A stretch of 26,892 bases of DNA from CAZJOD01 sp964547525 (GTDB taxonomy: Bacteria; Bacillota; Clostridia; JAAYHZ01), in NCBI GenBank assembly GCA_964547525.1, contig CAZJOD010000032.1, positions 1 through 26,892 on the forward strand, read 5' to 3'. The notes beneath the pieces are model-generated. The model did no database searches. It was not told the DNA's origin and saw only the letters and a list, made by a program, of their open reading frames with translations. This document shows, piece after piece, positions 1 through 8,049 of this stretch (positions within the stretch are counted from its first letter, which is position 1; the number at the start of each line of letters is the position of its first letter). Made by a program: the position numbers and the translations under genes.

Positions 1-14
1 TCCCCGGGTCGGCG

Positions 15-45
15 TACATTTTTAAAATCAAGTTTTAAAAATGTA
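15..45. repeat. Perfect 13-bp inverted repeat at window edge
   Basis: The arms TACATTTTTAAAA (15-27) and TTTTAAAAATGTA (33-45) are exact reverse complements around a 5-nt spacer. The stem is almost all A/T and no U-tract follows on either strand, so it is not a standard intrinsic terminator. It lies beyond the rpsU terminator, in sequence leading towards whatever gene is to the left. It may be an operator or a weak hairpin; I cannot assign a role. Confidence 0.5.
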
Positions 46-61
46 TCCTATTTAACTAATT

Positions 62-95
62 AAAAAACCTGATCCTTACGGATCAGGTTTATTTT
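62..95 (-). terminator. Intrinsic terminator of the serS-alaS-HIT-rpsU run
   Basis: On the minus strand AACCTGATCC, loop GTAA, GGATCAGGTT forms a perfect 10-bp stem (66-89) followed directly by a run of T. The plus strand also has a T-rich tail (TTTATTTTT), so it may work in both directions. It lies about 60 nt past the rpsU stop, as expected for the operon end. Confidence 0.9.
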
Positions 96-153
96 TAATA
101 TGTTTCTTGAATACATAAATCAAATATTGCCTATATTACCTATAACGCTTATT

Positions 154-330
154 TTATTTATATTTTCTTTTTCTTGCAGCTTCGGATTTTTTCTTTCTCT
201 TTACGCTTGGTTTTTCATAGTGTTCTCTTTTCCTGACTTCAGCGAGAACACCGGCCTTTGCACACTGCCTTTTGAATCTCTTCAGAGCATTATCAAGAGA
301 TTCGTTTTCTTTAACCCTGATTTCCGACAT
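154..330 (-). CDS. rpsU: 30S ribosomal protein S21
   Basis: This 58-aa, very basic protein carries the S21 signature: MSEIRVKENESLDNALKRFK at the start, then RQCAKAGVL, RKREHYEKPSVKRKKK and a Lys/Arg-rich tail. Length and composition are those of Firmicutes S21, a small-subunit protein that helps the ribosome engage the Shine-Dalgarno sequence during initiation. The ATG at 330 is chosen over an in-frame ATG at 408 because a strong GGAGGGGAGG lies just upstream of it and the extra 26 residues have no family match. It lies 177 nt downstream of the HIT gene and ends before a strong terminator. The hinT-rpsU pairing is common in Firmicutes from memory. Transcription may come from the upstream operon or from an unrecognised promoter in the 177-nt gap. 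Confidence 0.95.
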   Translation of the reverse strand: MSEIRVKENESLDNALKRFKRQCAKAGVLAEVRKREHYEKPSVKRKKKSEAARKRKYK

Positions 331-441
331 GTTATCCCTCCCCTCCGATGGGCCGCGAAATATTTCATTTTTTATGTTATATACCGGATGCAATACAAAA
401 TATTTCACCGGGCATTATTTACACGCTTTAATAATTATAAA

Positions 442-467
442 GCATATTGTTTCGAAAATCAATATGC
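442..467. repeat. 8-bp inverted repeat between HIT gene and rpsU
   Basis: GCATATTG (442-449) and CAATATGC (460-467) are exact reverse complements with a 10-nt spacer. On the minus strand the hairpin is followed by TTTATAATTATT, a poor U-tract, so at best it is a leaky terminator or processing hairpin separating rpsU from the synthetase genes. No convincing promoter is visible elsewhere in 331-507. Confidence 0.4.
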
Positions 468-507
468 AATTTGCTTAAAATTTACCGTTTATATAAGTTT
501 TGAGATT

Positions 508-852
508 TCAAACCACAAGATCTGACATCTCTTTCCCGGCTAGCAGATGAAAGTGCAAGTGAAATACCGACTGACCTGCCATTTTGCCGCAATTATTTAT
601 TAATCTATACCCGGTTTTGTTAACACCTAAAGCTTTTGCCACTTCTTTTGCCGCTAAAACAATATCCGCTACAACCGATACATTTGTATTATCCAAGTCC
701 TCAACACTTTCTATATGTTGTTTTGGTATAATAATTACGTGTATAGGGGCTTGAGGATTAATGTCCTTAAAAGCCATAACCTTATCGTTTTCATAAACCT
801 TCGAAGACGGAATCTCGCCGTTTATTATTTTGCAAAAAATACAGTTACTCAT
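508..852 (-). CDS. HIT-family (HinT-like) nucleotide hydrolase
   Basis: A 114-aa protein of the histidine triad family. It begins MSNCIFCKIINGEIPSS, has the central INPQAPIHVIIIPK segment, and near residues 95-102 carries the triad FHLHFHLL, the His-x-His-x-His nucleophile loop. The family hydrolyses purine nucleoside phosphoramidates and, in several members, aminoacyl-adenylates. The N-terminal CxxC is usual for bacterial zinc-binding members. It starts 12 nt after the alaS stop, with an AAGGTGG ribosome binding site overlapping the end of alaS, so it is almost certainly translated from the same transcript. That neighbourhood fits, but does not prove, a role in clearing leaked aminoacyl-AMP. 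Family assignment is firm; the substrate is not known. Confidence 0.93.
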   Translation of the reverse strand: MSNCIFCKIINGEIPSSKVYENDKVMAFKDINPQAPIHVIIIPKQHIESVEDLDNTNVSVVADIVLAAKEVAKALGVNKTGYRLINNCGKMAGQSVFHLHFHLLAGKEMSDLVV

Positions 853-864
853 CTACATTCCACC

Positions 865-3498
865 TTACATATTTTCAACTATACCGTAAACGGCATTTAT
901 CGCTTCGTTTAGTTTAGACGGATCTTTTCCTCCGGCTTGAGCCATATCAGGGCGTCCGCCTCCGCCTCCACCGGCAATTTGCGCTATCTGTGCAATGATT
1001 TTACCACAATGAATCTGTTTGTCAAGTAAATTTTTAGAAACAGTTGCTACAAAGTTTACTTTGTCTTTAAATTCCGCTCCTAGAACTACCAGCCCGGTAC
1101 CAAGTTTGGTCTTATATGCATCAGCCGCGTTTCTTAAAGCGTTCATATCCATAGAATCCATTACAGCCGCCAAAACCGGAATACCGTTTATTTCCCGGAC
1201 ATTGCTTATCGCTCCTTTAGCTTTAACACCTGTCAATTTTTCATTTAATTTCGAAATTTCTCTATTCAACTCTTTTATCTTTGTTTGTTGAACGTGTATT
1301 TTCTTAGCAGCTTCTTCAGGTGTCGTTTTTAATATCGACGATATTTCATCTAGTACCTTTTCTTTATGCAATAAATAATCAATGGCATATTTGCCTACAA
1401 CCGCTTCAATACGTCTTACTCCGGCAGCTACTCCGGATTCACTTATAATTTTAAAAGCGCAGATCTCGTTTGTGTTTTTTACATGAGTACCACCACATAA
1501 TTCCATACTGAAATCACCCATCGATACGACACGTACCTTATCACCATATTTTTCTTCAAATAACATAGTGGCACCTCTTTTTGCAGCCTCCTCCGGATCG
1601 GTTTCCTCGGTTATAACCGGATACCCTCTTAGAATAGCATCATTTATAATACTTTGGATCGTATCGATCTGTCGGTCGGTCACAGGATCAAAATGATTAA
1701 AATCAAATCTTAAACGATCGGTAGCTACCGCTGAACCCGATTGTGCTACATGCTCACCTAAGACATTTCTTAGAGCTTTATGGAGCAAATGAGTAGCACT
1801 ATGGTGTCGTGCGGTATCTTTCCTTAAATCCTTATTATAACTAATCTCAATCATGTCACCTGTATTTACGTTACCCGTTACAACAGTACCTTTATGCAAA
1901 AAGATGCCTGAGCCGGTTTTTGTACAGTCTTTTACCTCTATCTCAAAGCTTTCACCGAATATCCTGCCGGAATCACCCTTTTGTCCGCCACTTTCAGCAT
2001 ATAAAACGGTTCGGTCCGGTATAATAATAACTTCCTCACCTTCTTTTGCATTGTTTATAAACTCATTGTCTTTAACAATATATAAAATCTTACCGGTGCA
2101 TTGTTCATTATCATAACCTAAAAACAAAGTAGGATCTCCTTTGTTCGCTTGTGTGAAAACATCAACATCCCATGCGTGGCTTTCACTGTTTTTCATTGCA
2201 TCCCGCGCCATAGTTTTTTGTTTGTCCATTTCCAATGCAAATCCGGCTTCATCAATGGTAAATCCGTTTTCCTCGGCAATATCTTTTGTTAAATCTATGG
2301 GGAAGCCGTATGTGTCATGTAGTTTAAACGCGGTTTTTCCGTCTATTACTTTTTTACCCTCAACATTTGCTTTCTCCATAAACTCTTCTAACATATTCAC
2401 ACCTTGATCTATGGTTCTATCAAATCGTTCTTCTTCCGTCCCCAATATTCTTATTATATAATCCATTTTGCTTTCCAGCTCAGGGTAAGCCGCTTTAGAT
2501 TGTTCGATGGCAACAATTGCAATATCACAAATAAATTTCCCTTCAATACCTAACAATTTACCATGGCGAACACTTCTTCTGATCAAACGTCTTAATACAT
2601 AGCCTCTTCCTTCATTTGACGGCACCACCCCGTCCGATATCATCATAACCGAACCCCTGATATGGTCGGTAATTACTCTTACAGATACGTCTTTTTTATA
2701 AATATCACCATAATTAACACCGGCTTTTTCCGATACTGCTTTTATAATATTAGATATGGTATCCACATCAAACATAGAGTTGACCCCTTGCATTACACAG
2801 CCTAATCTTTCAAGACCCATTCCTGTGTCAATGTTCTTTTTTTCAAGCAGTGTATAAGTACCGTCTTCCTCCTTATTGAATTGTGTAAATACCAAATTCC
2901 AAATTTCCATGTAGCGGTCACAGTCACATCCCGGTTTACAATCCTTTGAACCGCAACCAAAGCTCTCTCCTCTGTCAAAGTATATTTCCGAACAAGGTCC
3001 GCACGGACCCGTACCATGTTCCCAGAAATTATCTTCCTTGCCGAGTTTTACAATTTTCTCCGGTAATATATTTATTTCATTCGCCCATATGTCGTATGCT
3101 TCAGAATCTTCTTCGTAAACAGATGCCCACAATTTTTGTTCCGGCATACCCATCACTTCGGTAAAGAATTCCCACGCCCATAAAATTGATTCTTTTTTAA
3201 AATAATCTCCAAAAGAAAAATTTCCTAACATTTCAAAAAAAGTTCCGTGACGAGCTGTTTTACCTACATTATCTATATCCAAAGTTCTTATACATTTTTG
3301 ACATGTTGTCAATCTGGTTCGTGGCGGCTGTTCTTTTCCTATAAAATATGGTTTTAAAGGGGTCATCCCCGCATTAATCAATAAAATACTTGGATCGTTT
3401 TCCGGAACCAAAGAAAAGCTTGGTAAGCGCAAGTGATCTTTCGACTCAAAAAACGATAAATATTTTTCTCTCAGTTCGTTCATTCCCATCCGGTTCAT
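865..3498 (-). CDS. alaS: Alanyl-tRNA synthetase
   Basis: An 877-aa class II synthetase that charges tRNA(Ala) with alanine. The aminoacylation domain is N-terminal (RTLDIDNVGKTARHGTFFEM, FWEHGTGPCGPCSEIYFDRG). The editing domain has the zinc ligands HHSATH near residue 564 and CGGTH near residue 668, which hydrolyse mischarged Ser/Gly-tRNA(Ala). The C-terminal C-Ala domain ends with the Gly-rich GGGGGGRPDMAQAGG. A Cys-rich insertion (CGSKDCKPGCDCD) after the active-site region looks like the clostridial metal-knuckle form. An ATG at 3516 overlaps the serS stop as ATGA, but its first codons contain AAGGAG placed to serve the ATG at 3498, so I take 3498. It is translationally coupled to serS and shares its T-box leader. 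Confidence 0.97.
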   Translation of the reverse strand: MNRMGMNELREKYLSFFESKDHLRLPSFSLVPENDPSILLINAGMTPLKPYFIGKEQPPRTRLTTCQKCIRTLDIDNVGKTARHGTFFEMLGNFSFGDYFKKESILWAWEFFTEVMGMPEQKLWASVYEEDSEAYDIWANEINILPEKIVKLGKEDNFWEHGTGPCGPCSEIYFDRGESFGCGSKDCKPGCDCDRYMEIWNLVFTQFNKEEDGTYTLLEKKNIDTGMGLERLGCVMQGVNSMFDVDTISNIIKAVSEKAGVNYGDIYKKDVSVRVITDHIRGSVMMISDGVVPSNEGRGYVLRRLIRRSVRHGKLLGIEGKFICDIAIVAIEQSKAAYPELESKMDYIIRILGTEEERFDRTIDQGVNMLEEFMEKANVEGKKVIDGKTAFKLHDTYGFPIDLTKDIAEENGFTIDEAGFALEMDKQKTMARDAMKNSESHAWDVDVFTQANKGDPTLFLGYDNEQCTGKILYIVKDNEFINNAKEGEEVIIIPDRTVLYAESGGQKGDSGRIFGESFEIEVKDCTKTGSGIFLHKGTVVTGNVNTGDMIEISYNKDLRKDTARHHSATHLLHKALRNVLGEHVAQSGSAVATDRLRFDFNHFDPVTDRQIDTIQSIINDAILRGYPVITEETDPEEAAKRGATMLFEEKYGDKVRVVSMGDFSMELCGGTHVKNTNEICAFKIISESGVAAGVRRIEAVVGKYAIDYLLHKEKVLDEISSILKTTPEEAAKKIHVQQTKIKELNREISKLNEKLTGVKAKGAISNVREINGIPVLAAVMDSMDMNALRNAADAYKTKLGTGLVVLGAEFKDKVNFVATVSKNLLDKQIHCGKIIAQIAQIAGGGGGGRPDMAQAGGKDPSKLNEAINAVYGIVENM

Positions 3499-3512
3499 TT
3501 TACAAATCTCCT

Positions 3513-4787
3513 TCATTTTAATACATCGGTTCCTACAATATTTCTTAATACTTCAGGTACTATTACGGATCCGTCCTTTTGCTGATACTGTTCCACTATG
3601 GCCGGTAACAGACGACTGGTAGCCAAACCTGATGCGTTTAAAGTATGGACCGGCTCATTTTTCTTCGTAGCATTACGTTTAAAACGGATATTCCCCCTGC
3701 GTGCTTGATAGTCATAGCCGTTTGATGCCGATGATATTTCTTTGTATTGGTTCATACTCGGTATCCATATTTCAATATCATATGTTTTACCCATAGAAGC
3801 ACTGCAATCTTTAGCCGCAAGCTTTGATACCCTATAATGTAACCCAAGTTTTTGAACAAGTCTTTCGGCTTTTTGTATCAATTCTTCCAAAGCCGCTTCG
3901 GAATTCTCAGGAAGGGTGTATTGAAACATCTCGACTTTGTTAAACTGGTGACCACGTATCATACCCCTTTCATCTGTTCGATAACTTCCCGCTTCTTTAC
4001 GGTAACAAGGTGTATATGCAAAATATTTTTTAGGCAATTCTTCTTCTTTTAATACTTCGTTTCTATGAAGGCTTGCCAAAGCTGTTTCCGCAGTTGGTAA
4101 AATAAATTGCATTCTTTCATCTCTTTCACCTTCCAATGCAAAAACATCATCTTTAAACTTAGGAAATTGTCCGGCCGTGTATCCACATTCCCAATTTAAA
4201 ATGTGCGGTGGCAGTATGAACTCATATCCGTCATTGATATGTTCGGTAATAAAGAAACTTAAGAGCGCCCATTCAAGGATTGCACCTTTTCCTTTATAAA
4301 CCCAAAACCCACTTCCACCTATTTTGACACCTCGTTGGTAATCCACCAAGTTTAGCGATTCTACCAACTCAACATGATCTTTCGGTTGAAAATCAAATAC
4401 AGGCTTTTCTCCCCAAGACCGTACGACAACATTATTCTCCTTATCACCTGCAACAACATCATCGGCAGGTATATTCGGAAGGTTCTCCATAAACACCTTT
4501 ATTTTTTTATTTAATTCGTCGGACTTATCCTCCATATCCTTTATACGGTCGGCTATAACTTTCATTTCAACTAATTTTTCCGTTACATCCACTCCTTGCT
4601 TTTTCAGCTTGGGTATTAATGATGAAACGGTGTTTCTTTGAGCTTTCAAGCTTTCCGTTTCTGTTAAAACCGAACGATATTCGGTATCCCAAGATAACAG
4701 TTCGTCAAAACTTATCATGTCCATTCTTTTAAGCAACGCTTGTTTTACCTTATCAGGATCTTTTCTTATCAAATTTATATCTAACAT
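3513..4787 (-). CDS. serS: Seryl-tRNA synthetase
   Basis: A 424-aa class II synthetase charging tRNA(Ser), and the substrate donor for selenocysteine tRNA where present. It opens MLDINLIRKDPDKVKQAL, then a long coiled-coil arm at about residues 30-105 that grips the tRNA variable arm. The catalytic core carries PTAETAL, motif 2 as CYRKEAGSYRTDERGMIRGH followed by QFNKVEMF, and motif 3 as EISSASNGYDYQARR. The tail ASGLATSRLLPAIVEQYQQ is typical. Some motif positions differ from common SerRS (SSASNGYDYQARR where SSCSN.xDFQARR is usual), suggesting a diverged branch. The ATG at 4787 has AGGAGG 8 nt upstream. It is preceded by a T-box leader and overlaps alaS downstream. Confidence 0.96.
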   Translation of the reverse strand: MLDINLIRKDPDKVKQALLKRMDMISFDELLSWDTEYRSVLTETESLKAQRNTVSSLIPKLKKQGVDVTEKLVEMKVIADRIKDMEDKSDELNKKIKVFMENLPNIPADDVVAGDKENNVVVRSWGEKPVFDFQPKDHVELVESLNLVDYQRGVKIGGSGFWVYKGKGAILEWALLSFFITEHINDGYEFILPPHILNWECGYTAGQFPKFKDDVFALEGERDERMQFILPTAETALASLHRNEVLKEEELPKKYFAYTPCYRKEAGSYRTDERGMIRGHQFNKVEMFQYTLPENSEAALEELIQKAERLVQKLGLHYRVSKLAAKDCSASMGKTYDIEIWIPSMNQYKEISSASNGYDYQARRGNIRFKRNATKKNEPVHTLNASGLATSRLLPAIVEQYQQKDGSVIVPEVLRNIVGTDVLK

Positions 4788-4914
4788 AATATAACCTCCT
4801 TTTAATCTTACACAGCTAAATTCTTTATGTACATGCTTTTATATTTATAAAAAATTACATCGTTACTACATAAAATTTAATATATACTACCTTTTATATC
4901 CGTTTATCGCCAAT

Positions 4915-4943
4915 TATAAACCGGGTAATAAAACCGGATACAA
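4915..4943 (-). promoter_or_regulatory. Possible second promoter downstream of the T-box terminator
   Basis: On the minus strand TTGTAT (4938-4943) and TTTATA (4915-4920) are separated by exactly 17 nt, and the spacer is CCGGTTTTATTACCCGG, with CCGG at both ends. It lies between the T-box terminator and serS, so a start here would bypass T-box control. The match to sigma-A consensus is moderate and in AT-rich DNA, so this is tentative. Confidence 0.3.
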
Positions 4944-4954
4944 TTTAAACCTTT

Positions 4955-5190
4955 TAAAAATAAAAAAGCTCTCAATCCCTACTAAGGGACGAAAGCAATA
5001 TCTCCGCGGTACCACCCTTGTTAATCATAAAAAACTATGATTCACTTAACAGATTATATCCGTATCTTACACGGCTTGGTATTAGTCCAAGTTATTCCGG
5101 AACGGCTTTCACCATAGTAACATAATCGATTCTCACCAACCACCGACTCTCTTTAATAAGTATTAAGGCTACTTTTTCCTTCATCATATT
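4955..5190 (-). promoter_or_regulatory. T-box riboswitch leader of serS
   Basis: The minus strand contains the T-box consensus AGGGTGGTACCGCGG (5004-5018), whose TGGT bulge pairs with the uncharged tRNA 3' end. Upstream is stem I: AGAGAG, GGTGGTTGGTGAGAA, then GGTGAAAGCC. Downstream a terminator, GCTTTCGTCCCT / AGGGATTGAGAGC (4968-4996), is followed by TTTTTTATTTTT; the antiterminator uses the same GTCCC segment. Pairing UUAUU with AAUAA at the base of stem I leaves GUUCCGG in the specifier loop, which contains UCC (Ser), agreeing with serS downstream; I could not fix the codon unambiguously. Low serine charging should favour read-through into serS, alaS and the HIT gene. Confidence 0.94.
4957..4996 (-). 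terminator. T-box-controlled terminator hairpin
   Basis: The 5' arm GCTTTCGTCCCT and 3' arm AGGGATTGAGAGC enclose the loop TAGT, followed by T6-A-T5. The 5' arm is shared with the antiterminator carrying the T-box sequence, the usual mutually exclusive arrangement. Confidence 0.9.
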
Positions 5191-5212
5191 ATCATATTAA
5201 AATATGTAACAA

Positions 5213-5241
5213 ATTATAATAAAAATTATTTATCATGTCAA
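5213..5241 (-). promoter_or_regulatory. Consensus sigma-A promoter for the serS T-box transcript
   Basis: On the minus strand TTGACA (5236-5241) and TATAAT (5213-5218) are both exact consensus with a 17-nt spacer. The predicted start near 5206 lies just upstream of T-box stem I, giving a leader of roughly 420 nt before serS. The stretch 5242-5309 between this promoter and the trkH stop shows no convincing terminator. Confidence 0.92.
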
Positions 5242-5309
5242 CCAAATATTTCATCAAAATTTCATAGTTTTACTTATAATTGCTTATCATTCTACTGCAA
5301 TAACTAATT

Positions 5310-6758
5310 TTACTCATTTTTCCAACTCTTTGGTGCCAATAATGCGATAATTGTGAAAAATTCAAGCCTTCCTAATAACATAAATAAAGAAAAAATCCAT
5401 TTGCTAATACTTGAAAACTCATTGTATGACTGTGTAGGACCAATAACTTCAAATCCGGGACCAATATTACTTAAAGTAGCCGCAACCGAACTTAAAGAGC
5501 TGACCAGACCTATACCCTCTAAAGAAACAATAATAGTACCCAAAAGAAATATAATAATATACAGTAATACAAAACTCATAATAGCGGATATTGTATCATC
5601 CGATACCGGGTTCCCCCCTACTTTTATTGATATTACAGCTCTTGGATGAAATATTTTAGCTATTTCTCTTTTGACAAGCTTAAAAAGTATAAGGATACGA
5701 ATACTTTTTATCCCTCCTGCGGTAGATCCGGCACATCCTCCCATAAACATAAGTACAAATAATATAGCCTTTGCAAAAGTCGACCATTGATCAAAGTCTG
5801 CAGTGGCATAACCGGTCGTGGTCATAATGGATGTAACTTGAAAATATGCATCACGTAATGACATACCGAATTTACCGTATGATCTGAAAAACAAGTCGAA
5901 GCAGATCATAACGGTTGCGGTAAAAATAACACCTAGATACAGTCTTAGTTCTTCGTCTTTATAAATATCTTTCCATTTACCTTTAAAGAGCGCATAATAC
6001 AAATTGAAATTTATGCCTGCCAGCATCATAAAAACAGTAATCACTACATGGATATATGTGCTGTTAAAAGCCGCAACACTTGTATTTTTAGATGAGAAAC
6101 CGCCGGTTCCCACAGTACCGAAAGTATGAATACAAGCTTCATATAAGTTCATGCCTCCTATAAACAGCAACAATATCTCTGCAGCCGTTATTATTAAATA
6201 AGTCTTGTAAAGAATACCTGCGGTATCTTTTATTCTGGGTAATATTTTTCCCTTTACAGGCCCGGGGCTTTCGGCTTTATATATCTGCATTCCACCAATA
6301 CCTAAAGTTGGTAACAAAGATACTGTGAAAACCAATATGCCCATGCCACCAATCCAATGAGTAAACGATCTCCAAAACAAAATACCTTTAGGTAATGATT
6401 CAATTTCAGTCAATATTGAAGCACCGGTTGTGGTGAAGCCGGATACGGACTCAAAAAAAGCATTGGTAAATGAAGGTATACTTCCTGATATTATAAATGG
6501 CAACGAACCAAAAAAAGAAACCATTATCCATCCTATTGCTACTATAGATAAACCTTCTTTTGCATTAATTTTACTGTTATCAGATTTAATCAAAGATATT
6601 AGCAACCCGCAAATCAAAACTAAGACAATGCTTACGGAAAAACTTAATATATCGGAACGATGTCCATAATATACTGCAACTAAAAAGGACGGAACCATTA
6701 ATACAGCTTCAATTTTAAGTAGGATTCCTAAAACCTTTGTTACGTTTCCGTAGTTCAT
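5310..6758 (-). CDS. trkH: Trk-type potassium uptake channel subunit TrkH
   Basis: A 482-aa integral membrane protein with the four-fold M1-P-M2 layout of the TrkH/KtrB superfamily. Selectivity-filter loops are visible as SGFTTTGAS (~106-114), TVGTGGFS (~215-222), TTTGYAT (~313-319) and NIGPGF (~431-436), with GGCAGSTAGGIKSIR after the third repeat. The TxG-rich filters and length (~480) fit TrkH rather than the shorter KtrB. An upstream TTG at 6761 is in frame, but AAAGGAGG is best spaced for the ATG at 6758. The gene begins inside the last codons of trkA (about 44-nt overlap), implying translational coupling to its cytoplasmic gating partner. Expected role: K+ uptake across the plasma membrane under TrkA control. 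Confidence 0.95.
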   Translation of the reverse strand: MNYGNVTKVLGILLKIEAVLMVPSFLVAVYYGHRSDILSFSVSIVLVLICGLLISLIKSDNSKINAKEGLSIVAIGWIMVSFFGSLPFIISGSIPSFTNAFFESVSGFTTTGASILTEIESLPKGILFWRSFTHWIGGMGILVFTVSLLPTLGIGGMQIYKAESPGPVKGKILPRIKDTAGILYKTYLIITAAEILLLFIGGMNLYEACIHTFGTVGTGGFSSKNTSVAAFNSTYIHVVITVFMMLAGINFNLYYALFKGKWKDIYKDEELRLYLGVIFTATVMICFDLFFRSYGKFGMSLRDAYFQVTSIMTTTGYATADFDQWSTFAKAILFVLMFMGGCAGSTAGGIKSIRILILFKLVKREIAKIFHPRAVISIKVGGNPVSDDTISAIMSFVLLYIIIFLLGTIIVSLEGIGLVSSLSSVAATLSNIGPGFEVIGPTQSYNEFSSISKWIFSLFMLLGRLEFFTIIALLAPKSWKNE

Positions 6759-8049
6759 CAAAGATTCCTCCTTTTGAAGGCTTTAAAAACATTTCCAACT
6801 TTGCAATATCAGTAGTAAGACAAAATATAATTACCCTGTCATTCTCATCAACCACTGTCTTACCATTAGGTATAATAACTTGTCCCTCATGAACAACAGC
6901 ACCAAATATAATTCCTTTCGACAGACCCATATCAGCTATTTTTTTTCCGGTAAAAGGTAAATTTTTATCAACTATGACTTCAATAACCTCGGCTTGACCA
7001 CCTAGGAGTAGAGAAACCGACACAACCTTTCCACCACGAATAAATTTTAAGATATCGCTGGATGTAACATTGGTCGGGTTTATAGCAAAATCTATCCCCA
7101 GTTTATCAATCAGATGAACATAACTCGGTCTGCTTATCTTCGCTATAATTTTTTTTACACCACTTTGTTTTGCCATTAAAGACATTAGCAAATTTTGCTC
7201 GTCATAACCTGTTGCACCTATGAAAACATCCATGGATCTTAAATGTTCTTCTTCCAATAAATTAATATCCGTTCCGTCTCCATGTATAACTATAACGTTG
7301 TTAAGTTTATCCGACAGATATCTACACCTATCTCCGTCTTGCTCCACTATCGTAACATTAAGGTTTAAAGCGGACAGTTGTTTAGCTAAATAATATCCTA
7401 AGTTTCCCCCTCCGAATATCATAACTTTTCTTGTAATTTTATTCATAACGTTCAGCTTCAAATTATCCGCCATTTGATCAATATTTCTACTCTTACCTAT
7501 TATATAAAGTACATCGTCTTGCTGCAGTATTGTAGCTCCGTTGGGAATCATAATGACACCGTTTCTTAAAATGGCGGCGATTATGAGTCCTTCCATATCT
7601 TCCAAATCCATTATCCGCTTACCAAGGAAATGTTGGGTATTGTTAATGCAAAAATCTATCATCTGCACTTCGCCTTCAGCAAAATCATCAGAATAGAAGT
7701 TATATCTTTTTGATAAATATCGTGTGATTTCATTTGCGGTCGCTAAATCCGGATTAACTATCCTGTCAATTCCCATGTCTTGCTTAAAAAAGTCCAACTG
7801 CTCCATGTATTCAGGATTTCTAATCCTGGCAATTGTTTTTTTACAACCTAGCTTTTTTGCCAATTTACAAATTACCGTATTAATTTCATCGGAACCAGTA
7901 CATGCAATCAGAAGGTAGTAATCTTTGATGCCGGCTTCTGTAAGCTTTTCAGCATCCAAACCACTTGCATTAATCGTTAAGACATCCATGTGGTCGTTTA
8001 TTCTTTGAAGAACCTTAGGATTCGTATCAACCAAAGTAATGTCTATGTC
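6715..8049 (-). CDS. trkA: Trk potassium uptake regulator TrkA (5' end lost in assembly gap)
   Basis: The visible 444 residues are a TrkA: two successive RCK_N-RCK_C units. The first Rossmann fold is entered at DIDITLVDTNPKVL, so its start Met, first strand and GxGxxG loop (roughly 25 residues) lie in the N run at 8050-8149. The second unit is complete, with KVMIFGGGNLGYYLAKQL as its nucleotide-binding loop. TrkA forms the cytoplasmic ring that binds NAD(H)/nucleotides and gates TrkH. Usual length is about 450-460 aa, matching 444 plus the missing part. The 3' end overlaps trkH. An open frame can be read through the Ns into ktrA, but that joined 699-residue product is artefactual. Confidence 0.94.
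   Translation of the reverse strand, partial: DIDITLVDTNPKVLQRINDHMDVLTINASGLDAEKLTEAGIKDYYLLIACTGSDEINTVICKLAKKLGCKKTIARIRNPEYMEQLDFFKQDMGIDRIVNPDLATANEITRYLSKRYNFYSDDFAEGEVQMIDFCINNTQHFLGKRIMDLEDMEGLIIAAILRNGVIMIPNGATILQQDDVLYIIGKSRNIDQMADNLKLNVMNKITRKVMIFGGGNLGYYLAKQLSALNLNVTIVEQDGDRCRYLSDKLNNVIVIHGDGTDINLLEEEHLRSMDVFIGATGYDEQNLLMSLMAKQSGVKKIIAKISRPSYVHLIDKLGIDFAINPTNVTSSDILKFIRGGKVVSVSLLLGGQAEVIEVIVDKNLPFTGKKIADMGLSKGIIFGAVVHEGQVIIPNGKTVVDENDRVIIFCLTTDIAKLEMFLKPSKGGIFDELRKRNKGFRNPT

Noticed and set aside
358..407. Direct repeat AAATATTTCA at 358-367 and 398-407
   Set aside because: A similar word also occurs near 5244; it is short and AT-rich, so chance is a sufficient explanation.
331..408. 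Upstream ATG extension of the rpsU frame by 26 residues
   Set aside because: The strong GGAGGGGAGG fits the inner ATG at 330, and the extension does not match S21.
100..525. Plus-strand 141-residue frame across rpsU
   Set aside because: Antisense to a certain ribosomal gene, no ribosome binding site, and composition typical of a reverse-strand reading.
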